DNA of 64,000 nt from Hesseltinella vesiculosa (lineage: Eukaryota; Mucoromycota; Mucoromycetes; Mucorales; Cunninghamellaceae). Position numbers and translations under genes: made by a program. The stretch lies in contig MCGT01000027.1 in NCBI GenBank assembly GCA_002104935.1, positions 186,001 to 250,000 on the forward strand, given 5' to 3'. The notes beneath the pieces are model-generated. The model searched no databases. It saw nothing but the letters and a program-made list of their open reading frames with translations, and was not told where the DNA came from. Below are positions 11,047 to 23,542 of this stretch, piece after piece (the first letter of the stretch is position 1; every line of letters begins with the position of its first letter).

Positions 11047-12461
11047 TTAGATCCATTGCATGGCAGTTTCATCCAAGGAATACAGACGGTTCATGGGAGG
11101 GGCCAGATGATGAGGGGGAGGGCCGGCGGGATGGGAGGAGGGGCCATGGTTGTAGTAATCCGAGAAGCCAATGGGTTGAGAGGCATGATCGTCGGGGTGG
11201 GGCGAGTCATTGGATAAGAGGGAGTTGATGCTGGTGTTGCTTTGGGGAGGACGGGCCAGGGTGGGCAGGTGGAGCTTGGTGGGCGAGTGGGTCGTATGAT
11301 GATCCGAATGGTGAGGGCGTGCGTAGTCAAAGTTGAAAGTGGAGGAGGAGGGTGGATGGAAGGGCAGGGAGGTGGCGACATGCGGTTGCTCATTGGGAGG
11401 TGGCATGACGGAGGAGACCGAGGTGGGTAACGGTGTGTTGGGCGACGACGTGGGGGACGGGAGGGTGTAGGTGGACACGTTGTACATGGGGTCAAACACA
11501 GGCTTGGAGCGGTCCATATCTAAACTAGCACGATGATGTTGCTGCTCATAAGCGGAATGGTGAAAGCCCGTCAAAGAGGGATGACGGCTGTAGAGTGGCG
11601 TAGCACTGGTGGGTGTGTTGGGATGCATATATTCACTGGAAGGCAGCGACATACTTCTTGAATTGTTGGTAGAATGGGACTTGGCAAGCTGACCAGCGGC
11701 TAGAAGAAGGCGGATTTAAAACCCCGCGCACGCATTTTTTTTTTTTTTTTACCTGTAGCAAATCCAGATGAAGGTCCATGGGTGGCAGCATAGTAGGGTT
11801 GAGAATATTGATCAGGCTCGACAACAGGAGGTATACGAAAGTTTTGTCTAACCAACAGTTCGGGCGATATTTCCAAATTGACCAGTTCAGCAACGGTGGA
11901 AGGGGTGCGTAGTTTTTGCGCAACCACATCATCTGGGTGATAGTACGAGACCAGGTGAAGAGGAGAACCATCGACAATCAATGACATGGTTTTCTTGATC
12001 AGTCCGTCTTCTTTAAAGTTGTAAGCATCGGATAAGCTGCCCACCAATTGCCGTTCTTTCAATCGATCCGACGCACTTTGATCAGCACTGTTGCTACGTA
12101 CTCGAGATCGTCCAGGCTCAATCACGGCTCGTTTTCGTTTAGGCACCCGTTTGTCCAACTCTCGATAGATCAGAAAATTGCCAAGAATACGGGAAGGACT
12201 CCAAACAAGTCCATCTGTCCATCGCTTGATACCTATTGAAAAGGGTGAGCCACACACACACACTCATTTTTTCTTTTGTTTATGTTTACCCGAATCTTTT
12301 TCGTCAAAGACAAACACTGAGCCTGACCGAACCAATTTGCGTTCTTTTTCTTGTAATCGTCTTGACACTTTGGGTAACAGGCAGCGTCGACAAGCTTCCA
12401 TGATCAACAACGAGTCTTGGGTGGTTTCAATATACCCATGAAACGTTTCTACAACCGACAT
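11047..12461 (-). CDS. WOPR-family (Gti1/Pac2, Wor1/Ryp1-like) transcription regulator
   Basis: Three exons (12461-12290, 12232-11753, 11699-11047) give 434 residues. WOPR proteins bind DNA and act as master switches of fungal morphology (Wor1, Ryp1, Gti1). The first half-domain begins TFHGYIETTQDSLLIMEACR and continues through FVFDEKDSGIKRWTDG and WSPSRILGNFLIYREL. A basic linker (KRVPKRKRA) leads to the second half-domain (LIKKTMSLIVDGSPLHLVSY, YHPDDV). The remaining 220 or so residues are low-complexity and rich in Ser, Pro and His, as in other members. All core segments are present, so the gene looks intact. An upstream spacer of more than 1.2 kb fits the heavily regulated promoters known for this family. 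Confidence 0.94.
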
Positions 12462-13735
12462 GAGATGAAGTGGAAAATAAGATGTGTAAAAATGGGATAA
12501 AGGGGAATCAGTCCAATAAAGCGACTAGCTACAGAGAACGGTGTGGTTGTTTTTAGAGAAAAAGACTCCAAATAAGAATATAACCAAGGGTTAAAAAAAA
12601 AAAAGGAAAAAAGAAAGAAAAAAAAAACAAGGGGATAAGGAAAGAGAGGGGGAAAAAAAAAAGTGAACGTGACTCCAGGTAAGAGAAAAAGGCAAATGGA
12701 CAAAACAGGCAAAGCAGAACAATTGATATACCACGGAGCCAATCATATTGCTTGATATTTGCCAGCCAGATTCATTACCAGCCATTGCAACAAGAGAAAA
12801 AAAGAAAAAAATCACCTTTTACAAAAAATCCCAAGGATTGGATTTCTTTTTTCCATTGCAACGGAGCACTTTTCCCATGGGCTACCATTTTACGCCTCAC
12901 AGCCTCTTTTTTTCTTCTTCTTCAAATCTTCCCCTCCCCGTTCTTGTTTTCATGGCATCCGCCAGCCTCTCTCTTGCTCAGACTTCCATCGAATGGGCCG
13001 GACCTTTTTGTTTCAAAAAAATGATTTGTCTCCGGAGTTACAAATTTGTACCAACGAGAAATTGCCTTTTTTATTGCAGGAAGATTGGATGGATTTCTCC
13101 ATAGGAATTCTTTTTATTTTTCCTTGGGTGATAAAATTCAGGGCCTTCAAAGCTTAAATAAAAACTCTTTTTTTCCCTTTCTGTAACAACTCTATTCTTA
13201 TGCATCTTGAACTCTTTCCAAGATGCCACGTTAAAGAGAAAAAAAAAAAAAAAAAGAAAACCGAGGGGAATAAAAAAAATTGGACCCAATGACCTCGTCT
13301 ATTTTGTTTTGACCTTCCATTGGGTAGCAAATCTTGTGAATACAAGATTCCCACGCATTGCCATTGGCTGTCCTTTTTGAAAGTTGGAAATGAGATCATC
13401 CCCCACACACTCACGCCACGGCGTCCAATTCCGCACAGGGTTGCGTCTGGGTTTCATCCCATCCATTCTTTTCATTGGCCAGTGCGACTCTGTGTGACCT
13501 TGCCACTGACCTGGCTTGCATCGTTCCTTCTCTCATGATTTAATATTGAAAGCCACAGTCGATCGAATTCACTGGAAGACACCGTTTCCATTTTTGGCTG
13601 CGATTTTTTTTTTTGGGACACCGAGGCCTACTTCCCAAGGCCCTTGTCAAGTTTTTTTTGTTTTTTGTTTTTTCTTCTTCTCTTGTTGAATTCTTCTCAT
13701 TCTTCATTTGCATATTCCCTTTCTTTATTCAAATC
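12462..13735. promoter_or_regulatory. Long divergent promoter region between WOPR gene and HSP10
   Basis: 1.27 kb without a supported gene. Five CCAAT pentamers on either strand (13286-13290, 13319-13323, 13363-13367, 13425-13429, 13474-13478) cluster in 193 bases on the HSP10 side. CCAAT is the binding core of the HAP/NF-Y complex. T-rich tracts precede the HSP10 start. I did not find convincing heat-shock elements. Confidence 0.5.
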
Positions 13736-14233
13736 ATGGTAAGCAGATCTCCGCCAAGGAATGACAACACCTCGCTTGGATGGATCCACCTCTGACTTTT
13801 TTTTCATCGTTGTTTGCCATAACAGTCTGCCGCCAATAAGCTCAAGAACGTCGTGCCTTTGCTTGACCGTGTGTTGGTGCAACGCATCAAGGCCCAACAA
13901 GTAAGCTGTCTTTTTGAGTGGAGACCGTGACTGACCTCTCTTCAAAGCAAACCGCCTCAGGTCTCTTCATTCCCGAAAAGGCTCAAGAAGCTGTCAACGA
14001 AGGTGTCGTGGTTGCTGTTGGCAAGGGTGCGCTTAACAAGGACGGCAAGCACATTCCTCTCCAAGTTGAAGCTGGCGATCGTGTCATCCTCCCCTCCTTC
14101 GGTGGTAGCCCCGTGAAGGTGTCTGGTGAAGTAAGTCCGTTTGGCTGAAACCACGCCGTCTTGACCTCCTCTTCTTTAGGAATACCTCTTGTACCGTGAC
14201 AGCGAACTCCTTGCCAAGGTGTTGGAAAACTAG
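13736..14233 (+). CDS. HSP10: Mitochondrial 10 kDa chaperonin HSP10
   Basis: Four exons (13736-13738, 13826-13900, 13948-14130, 14180-14233) give 104 residues, the usual length. HSP10 caps HSP60 to form the folding chamber of the mitochondrial matrix. Visible features are the N-terminal strand NVVPLLDRVLVQRI, the mobile loop TASGLFIPEKAQEAVNEG, and the roof and C-terminal strands VEAGDRVILPSFGGSPV and LLYRDSELLAKV. Exon 1 is the ATG codon alone: GTAAGC follows immediately, and the coding sequence resumes with SAANKLKN. The reading frame is uninterrupted with this model. Confidence 0.96.
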
Positions 14234-14702
14234 GAAAAAAAAAAAAAGGATAAAATCATCTCTAGAAATGGCAGCCACCGTTGTTACTCCCGCTTGGTGC
14301 TGACCGTCATTGTGCAGGTTCATCTTTAAGTCTTTTGAAGCAAAAAATAAAAAAAAATAAAAAAGGCGGTTCAACCGAGAACGCTTGTGCAACCCTGACT
14401 TGGAAAACCGTGGTCCCATGAGAAAAACAGCTGGGAGCCCCAGAAAACACCATTGTAGCATGTCGTCTGTTTTTTTGAAAGTTGTCCATGAACCGCCGAT
14501 CTTCTCTGTCTTGAACGGTTGATCTTTCTTTGACCGGCCCGGGCTGTCCTGCTATGAACCATGACAGACGCAAGCCTGTTTGGGTTGGCTGCTGGCGAGG
14601 AATGAAATAGAAAACCCGGCAGCGCCATCGCGTTTTTTGCAAAGCTTTTTCTTTTTCCTTTTTTTTTTTTTTTGTTTATTGTTCAGCGACCTGTCATACA
14701 TC
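14234..14702. other. Intergenic, no gene seen
   Basis: Spacer between HSP10 and RFC1. A 15-T run ends about 28 bases before the RFC1 start codon. No RNA gene or conserved open frame could be supported. Confidence 0.5.
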
Positions 14703-17700
14703 ATGGGCAATATTACAAACTTCTTTGCTCCTGTTTCAAAGAACAAGGATCAGGTACCCTTGATGAATTCTCTTTTAAACTAATGCCAGCATTATTCACA
14801 CATTGTTTATTTTTTCATTTTTTGTTGTTTTTTTTCTTAGCCATCGAAATCAAGACAACGGCCACCCAAAGGTACATTTTGAAACATAAAAGTCGCAAGT
14901 GGCCATGGGATTGATAAGCCCTTCTCTTCTTACCACCTATTTTTAGTGATTGAAGAAGACGACGAGGATGATGATTTGTAAGTCTCACTTTGACTGCAAG
15001 TAACATGACCTGCTCACGCCATGTTATTAGCCAGCAACCACCAGCCAAAAAACGAGCCACAGAAGTCAACCCCAGTGAATACTTTTCTAGCAAGAAAGCT
15101 ACCTCTGCTTCAGCCGCTGCTGTCAAACCCACCAAGACCAAGGCTGCCCACCCGGCCAAGCAACCCGCTGCGGTCAAATCCGAACCGGCGCCCATGGACA
15201 TCGACGACACGCCCGTCAAAACCACCAGCCGTAAGCGCACAAAGGCCAAGCAAATCAAGGACGAACAGGACGATGACTTTAAACCCACGCACGACAACGA
15301 TGACGTCGCGCCTGAGCCTGCCGATGAAAAACCTGCCAAAAAACCCTCCGGCCGTGCTGCGTAACCTCTCCTGGAAGGGCCTCCACATGAACTCACCCTT
15401 TCTTTTTCGGCCACTAGCTTTTTTGCCATGAAGAACCGCGCCACTCCCCAAGCCTTGGGCTCTCGGCCCCGCCCCAACGGCCAACCGGGCTGCTTAAATA
15501 ACATGGCCTTTGTCATCACCGGTGAATTCGAAACCTTAACCCGCAACGAGATTGAAGAAATCGTCAAAACCTATGGCGGGTAAGCAGAGCAGACGCCATC
15601 AAAACAGTAGCTGACCACCTGTTGTCTCACAGGCGCACCACTGGGGCGGTGAGTGGGAAAACAAACTTTCTCTTGTTTGGTCGTGGTGCTGGCGAATCCA
15701 AGTCGGCCAAAGCCAAAAAATTGGGCGTCAAGGTCTTGGAAGAAGATGGCTTTTATGATTTGATCAACAACTCCAAAGGACAAGACCTGTCTGTACCCGA
15801 GCCTCCTGCAGCCTCGTCTGCCAAACCAGCCAAAACCACACCTGCCAAGGCTGTGTCGAAAGCCAAAGCCTCGGCCACGGCTCCTCCCCCTCCTGGGTAA
15901 AGCCTGTCTTTTACTTATCAAGCTTTATTTTTGCTCATCTGCTCTCTGTAGGGGAGACGCCGGCGAATTGCTTTGGACAGAAAAGTACAAACCCAACAGC
16001 GTGGCTGAAATTGCCGGGAACAAGAAACTCGTCAAATCAGTCTCGGACTGGCTTGGTGCATGGTATGTCAAGTTGGGGGAGGGGGGGAAGCCCAGACTAA
16101 CGTCGGCCTTTTTCTTTTTTTTTTTTTTTCAGGGACGATAACCGCAAAAAAGGATTCCATGCCAATGCCAAAGATGAAAGCTTAGATGCGTTCCGCGCCG
16201 TGCTGCTGAGCGGCCCGCCTGGTGTCGGCAAGACCACCACCGCCCAACTGGTAGCCAAGGAACATGGCTACGAACCCTTGGAATTCAATGCCAGTGACGT
16301 GCGCAACCGCAAGATCTTGAAAGAATTGCTCTCCGAGGCCGTCGACAACCGCTCCGTCACCGAATTCTTCTCTGGCAGCACACAGCCCAAAGTACGAACG
16401 GAACGCCCATTTCACGTTTGCTCATCTCATCTTCTTATAGAAAGCTAAGCATGGTCGTGTCGTGCTGATCATGGATGAAGTGGATGGCATGTCTGCTGGC
16501 GACCGTGGTGGCTGTGTTGAATTGGCCGGTTTGATCAAAACCTCAAAGGTAACACTCGTCTGGCAACGCGAAAGAGGGCACTCACTTTTTTTTTTTTTAA
16601 AAAAAAAAAAGATTCCTGTGATCTGTATCTGTAACGATTCGCGCTCGGACAAGATCAAGCCATTGTTGAAAGTATGCTATGAGTTTAAATATTACCGGTA
16701 AAAAACACTACCCCCTTTGAATGGCTCGCAGCTTACTTTTCTTTTTTTTTCCTATGCCAGCACGCCTGCCAACCAGCTGCGCTCCCACTTTATGAAGATC
16801 TGCTGGAAAGAGAACCTCAAGGTGGAACCCAATGCCATCGATGAATTGGTGGCCATCACAGGCAATGACATTCGCCAAGTCATCAACATCTTGTCCAGCT
16901 ATCGTCTTGCTCATACCGATATGAAATACGCCGATGCCAAATCATTGCAAGTGACCCTCTATTTTTTTGACACCAGCGTCTAACCCTCCCCCGCCATGTT
17001 TTTTTAGTGGCAGTGCCAACCAAAAGTACAGCCAGATCAACCTCTTTGAAATCCCTGGTAAAATCCTGTCGACCCATGCTTGGCAGCGACCGGTGATGAG
17101 CAAACTGTCCGAGGTCTATTTCCATGATTACTCTCTGTCGCCTCTGATGATCTTTGTAAGCATGCCGCAATATCAAATAAGGAAAATGACACCAACAACT
17201 CACGATGCCACTCTTCAGGAAAATTATACCAAATGGAATCCCAGCAAGGCCGATCGTTGGAATAAATCTGGCAGCCCCAAAGAACGTGATTGCTTGGAAA
17301 TGGATCTGATTGCCAAGGCTGCCGATGCCATGGCTGATGGTGACTTGGTGGACACCCGTATCACGTAAGTCAAGGAAAAGCAGTGCAGAATGAGCCTGAT
17401 CCATCGTTTGATCATAGCTACAAGCAAGAATTCTCCTTGATGCCTGTGCAGTCCATTTTCTCATGTGTTCGACCTGGCTATTACATGACTGGCCAAACCT
17501 CGGGCATGAATCGCGTCGGGTTCCCTTTGTATGATCCAAAGAAAAAAAAAACGGACAACCCAAGCTCATTTCCTAACCTGTTGCTATGTAGATTCCTCGG
17601 CCAGCTGTCGAAAGAAAACAAGTACAAACGCCAACTTGCCAACATCCAAACCAAGCTGCGCACCAAAGGCACCCCTGATGAAATCCGGCAACACTACGTC

Positions 17701-18157
17701 CCAGCCCTCACCAACCGCATCTTCAACGACATCACCGAGGTACAAAAAAAAAAAAAAAAAAAAAAAAAGACGCTAGACTGCGTTCCTCATTGTCACCTTG
17801 CTTTAGGGTAACATTGATGCTGCCATGGACACAATGGATTATTACTACCTGGACAAGGAAAACCTCGATACACTCAATGAAGTGGCTTTGGGCAAACCAC
17901 CCATGACCAAAGTGCCTGCCGCAGACAAACGCAAATTCAATGCAGCGCAAGTGACACTCTCTTTTTCTAACGATTACTTTTTTTTAACTCATCTCTCTCT
18001 CTTTAGTTACAAGAAACGATCACATCCAATGCTGTTCCAGCTAAGCGATACAACTCCATTGAAGAGCAAATCAAAAGGCGCTGCGGATGTCGAAGAAGAC
18101 AAAGAAGGCGCCATTTTTGACGTGGAAGAAGCCGTTGATAGTGACTCGGATGAATGA
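14703..18157 (+). CDS. RFC1: Replication factor C subunit 1 (clamp loader large subunit)
   Basis: About 830 residues in many exons. It is the large ATPase subunit of the RFC complex, which loads PCNA on DNA. Domains in order: a PIP-like N-terminus (ITNFFAPV), a basic/acidic linker (NPSEYFSSKK), a BRCT domain (MAFVITGEFETLTRNEIEEI through LGVKVLEEDGFYDLI), and the AAA+ module with Walker A (GPPGVGKT), Walker B (VLIMDEVDG) and sensor 1 (ICNDSRSDK). An RFC1 C-terminal helical domain and an acidic tail (AVDSDSDE) close it. Two introns (16947-17007 and 17947-18006) need GC donors, both GCAAGTGAC. Using the neighbouring GT with the same acceptor brings in-frame stops. Length is close to yeast Rfc1. 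A T13A12 tract lies inside the intron at 16549-16611. Confidence 0.94.
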
Positions 18158-18336
18158 TCTCTCTCTTTTCATGCTCTATTGACTATATCCTTGTGTGGTT
18201 TGAATAAACGATAATAATAAGAAGAAGAAGAAGGAAAAAAAAAAAAAAGGAACATGTTCCAAGGCAGGAAACGTAAAAGGTTTCTGCGGCGTTGCCTCCT
18301 TTCTTTCTTCTCCCATTTTTTTCTTTTTTTTTCACG

Positions 18337-19583
<1,247 letters not shown>

Positions 19584-19665
19584 TGACCCCCCAAGTGAAA
19601 TAAATATTTTTTTTTATCGGCTCAAGCCATCCTGGAAAAAAAAGACATGGTACAGCAACACTCGT

Positions 19666-21820
19666 TTATTCATGTTTATGGAAGCAGTTGTTACAATGAC
19701 CCTTTTTAAACACGTTAGCGACATAATCATCGCATCCACAATCACGGCAAGGACCAGCTCGAGCAGCGACGGGAGTGCCATTGGCGCGTGAGGGAGGAGG
19801 GGGTGGCGGTGTGCGGGTGGAGGTGTTGGCACGAGCCAGGGGTGGCGGCGGCGGTGTGCGGTGGATTTTGGACGCGGGTGACGAGGGAATGGGAGTGGTG
19901 GAGGAGGGCGAGGGCGAGGCGATGGGCAGGCCATTGGAGCCGCCACGCAGGTAGTTAAAGGAAGGCGGAGCAGCAGTGGTATGAGACACAGAGGCACGGT
20001 CATGGAAGGGCGAGTCGACGGCATTGCCTGACAACGGATAGTTTGGCGGGTCGATATCGGCAGGCTCTTCTTGGATATAGGAGCCTAGGACAGGATAGCT
20101 GTTGAGACTGGAGGTGGTGGTGGTGCTGGAGGTGGTGGTGAGGGCTGGTCGGGCGGCGACGGGCGGTGAAGGGGTGTTGGCCATGGCCTCGGTATAATTC
20201 ACAGGGAAGATGCCTCGTCGCTTGGCACCTAGGTGGTCGACTTCGCCCAGCCACCAGCCGTCATCGACGGTATCGATCACGGTAATCACATCGCCCACTT
20301 GGAACGAAAGCTCGTCCGACGATTCGCCTTGGAAGTCATAGACAGCCTTTTGCTGCTGCCTGCGGGTCATTGAACCAGCGCTTGCTATAAAAAAAAAAAA
20401 AAGGTGAGCCCGAGAAGAAAAGAACAAAGTGACTTACAACGTCGACGAGCCGGGGTGGGCGGCTGGCTTCGGGAGACCGGCGACAAGGCGGGGGTGTCGT
20501 CCAAGACGGCCGACGAAGAGAAACTGGCGGCTCGGACGACTTTGGCAGGTTGGCGGGAGAGACTGTCGACGCTTGATTGGCGGGCGCCCTTGAAAGACCG
20601 ATGACGAGAAGGCGATTCGTCGGACGATTGCGACGACAGGGTGGAGGAGCGGGTGACGGGAGCTGTGCTGTAGCGACGAAGACCCAAACTATGTTCATTC
20701 ATTTGGTGGTTGACCTCGAGCAACACGTCCAAGGCTTGCTGATGATAGGCCACCTGGGCTTCCACGAGCTGCTGAATGGCTTGGCATTGGTCCGCCTAGG
20801 AAAAAAAAAAAGCATGGTTCATTTCCCTTTTTCCGACAGTGTCACGTCTTGGCCAACCCATTTTCTTACCTCGTATTCTTGCAGAGCAACCATTTTTTGA
20901 ATGAGGTCATATTCTGTCTCTTCATATTTCATCTTTGCCGCTTGCATTTCTTGTTCCCATTCAGGCTTTTCCTTTTTTGATTTTTGCAGTCTGGAGACTT
21001 TGGCATCATAGTCCAGCCGTCTTGATTCCAATTTCTTTTTCAGCGAGGAATAGTCCTTGTAGGCATGGACACCGTGCTGGAGGAGATCGACGTACTGCTT
21101 GCGAACAGAAGCAGCATAGTCATCTTGAAGGTGGGCGACCTTGAGTTCAGCATGGCCCACGTTGATTAAATTAGCCCCTATGAGTGAGCGTTGATAAATA
21201 CCGTCATTAAACTCTAAATTTTTTCTTACCCAGGGGAGTGTCCTGATTAAAAGAGGAAGCATAAAAGAGCCAGCAATTGGCAAGCGCCTCGAGCGGACTG
21301 CATTTTGTTTTTCCATCTTCAGGAGAAGGTTTCTTTTTGGACAGTTGATGGTGATAGTGATCTGCTGCCTCAAACACCTTGTCGAAGCCAGTTTTCTTAC
21401 TGTCCGTATCATGCTCCAGTTGTTGAAAATCCTCGGTTTGATTGGTTGCTTTGGCTTGACCAAGACGTTCACCTGTCCACTATTCAATGATATAAAAAAA
21501 AATCATTAGTGTTCTGAGGAGCCATTTTTGGTAAGAGCGTCTGGAACAGGACTAAAAAAGCTTCATTGGACGTCTCCGGATGAAAAAGGCGTTCTCGAGT
21601 AGACTAGTGTTAAATATAGCAAAACCACCTTGGGTTCCTCCTTTTTGCCTCCTTGTCTCCCCTTTTTATACGTTGGACCATCGTCCAAGACGATCCTACT
21701 ACTGCCTTTCGACCTTTTTTTTTTTTTTTTCTTGCCTCGGGTGGAAGAAAAAGAGACGACAACAAATCCTTTGATTTTAGTGGGTCTTACCTGCTTGAAT
21801 TTTCCAAAGTTCTTGATCAT
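19666..21820 (-). CDS. Endophilin-like BAR-SH3 protein with C-terminal Cys cluster
   Basis: Minus-strand gene of several exons. Exon 1 (21820-21791) encodes MIKNFGKFKQ and joins WTGERLGQAKATNQ at 21479 after a long 311-base intron. The BAR domain follows (ALANCWLFYASSFNQD, LINVGHAELKVAHLQDDY, KKKLESRRLDYDAKVSRLQK), a crescent dimer that bends membranes. A Ser/Arg-rich linker leads to an SH3 domain (KAVYDFQGESSDELSFQVGD, DDGWWLGEV, RRGIFPVNY). Proline-rich tracts (TPPPPPLARA, TPPPPPPSRA) come next. The protein ends with CRDCGCDDYVANVFKKGHC plus NNCFHKHE, a probable zinc-binding module. A role in endocytosis or actin-membrane coupling is inferred from the family. The gene is divergent from the V-ATPase gene. 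Confidence 0.88.
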
Positions 21821-22160
21821 GATGAACAAAGGAATTAGAAAAAACCAAAAATATCAAAAAAAAAAAAAAAAAAAAAGTTGGAGGAAAAAGAAAAGGAAAG
21901 AATGAAAAAATTAGGAATTTTTGATCTAATGGCCTTTTTGCAATGGATCTGCGGTAATTCGGGTTGCACAAATCATTCAAATTTGCCGGAAAGTGCAAGT
22001 GAAGAGGGAGAAGGAAAAAACATTGCAACAAACCATGACAGACTTTCCCCGTTCCCTGGAAAGCTGGCCGCTGGGCGGAGCCCTTTTTTTTTTTTTTTTT
22101 TTTTGCGAGTTCACTTTTTTCTTCTTCTTTTTTTCTTCTATTATCAAACGACCACCCATC
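21821..22160. promoter_or_regulatory. Divergent intergenic region, BAR-SH3 and V-ATPase genes
   Basis: 340 bases between two divergent start codons. It contains long A runs and a run of about 24 T ending near 22104, then mixed T/C before the V-ATPase ATG. No specific factor site was identified. Confidence 0.45.
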
Positions 22161-23510
22161 ATGGACCAACCTACTCTCTTCCGCTCGGAAGAGATGTCAC
22201 TTGTGCAGCTGTACATTCCTGCTGAAGTGGCACAACGATGCGTATCTGAACTGGGTGAACTTGGCAAAGTTCAATTTCGAGATGTAAACAAAAAGAATCC
22301 CTTGGCAAAAAAAAAAGACAGTGGACTCATTTCCTTCATCATCTCAGTTAAACCCAGAGGTCAATGCCTTTCAGCGCAACTTTGTAGCTGAAATTAGACG
22401 CTTTGATGAAATGGAACGCCAATGCCGTAAGTGATGCTTGCCCTGGCGCCTTTTTTTTTTTTTATTTTTATTTTGAAACGTTGGAGGGGTGCGGAGACGA
22501 GAACAAGGGGACTTGCAGAGGGCGTTTCTCACTCAAAAACACCGCCTATCGGATCCTAGGCTTCTTCAAGGCACAAACCACCAAAGCAGATATCCCCACC
22601 CGCACCCTGGCCACCTCTTCCACCCTCTCACGCGCCCGCTCGGCACAAGAAATTGATGAACTGGAAGAAAAGTTGCGTTTCCACGAAGAACGTATCTTGG
22701 AAATGAACTCGTCCTATGAAACACTTCAACGCCGTTACTTGCAACTCACTGAACTGCGTCATGTCCTGCGTGACACCAATGTGTTTTTCCAACAGGTAAG
22801 CTTCTGTGTGCATAGCTCGGATCCTAACGTTCTTATCAGGCCGAATCCAGACCCTCCGAAGAAGTGGACGACTCGGCTGCTTTACTGGACAACGACGTTG
22901 AACAGCAAGCCTATAACGATGCCCAGCAAGTCCATCTGGGCTATGTGACCGGCGTCATTGCCCGTTCACGCATCCAGACCTTTGAACGCGTCCTGTGGCG
23001 TTCGTTGCGTGGCAACCTGTACATGAAGACGGCCGAGATCGATGAAGCTATTGTCGACCCCGACTCGGACGAGATGGTCGAAAAGAACGTCTTTGCCATC
23101 TTTGCCCACGGCCGTGAAATCGTTGCCAAAATCAAGAAAATCTCAGAATCCCTGGGCGCCACTCTCTACAGCGTCGATGACTCCCCCGATAAGCGCCGCG
23201 ATGCGCTCTTGGACGTCACCTCCCGTATCGAAGATTTGAACAGCGTACGTCTGTTTGCTTTGGCCTGCACATCCACTTACTTCTTTTCTTAGGTTCTTTC
23301 CAACACAAACCAAACCCGCCGTTCAGAATTGTTGGACATTGCCGAAAACTTGGCTGCTTGGACAACCATTGTGCGCAAGGAAAAGGCAGTCTACCATACC
23401 ATGAATCTATTCAACTATGACATCAACCGAAAGTGTCTGATTGCTGAAGGCTGGTGTGCCAACAATGATATCCCCTTGATCCAACATGCCTTGAAGGAAG
23501 CCTCCGTAAG

Positions 23511-23542
<32 letters not shown>

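Noticed and set aside
14815..15567. 250-codon minus-strand open frame
   Set aside because: Spans RFC1 exons and introns on the opposite strand, with composition typical of antisense frames.
17957..18157. Alternative RFC1 C-terminus read with a GT donor and the same acceptor
   Set aside because: It yields a short Arg-rich tail ending in HF and drops the acidic DVEE...DSDSDE tail expected for RFC1; the GC-AG reading restores it.
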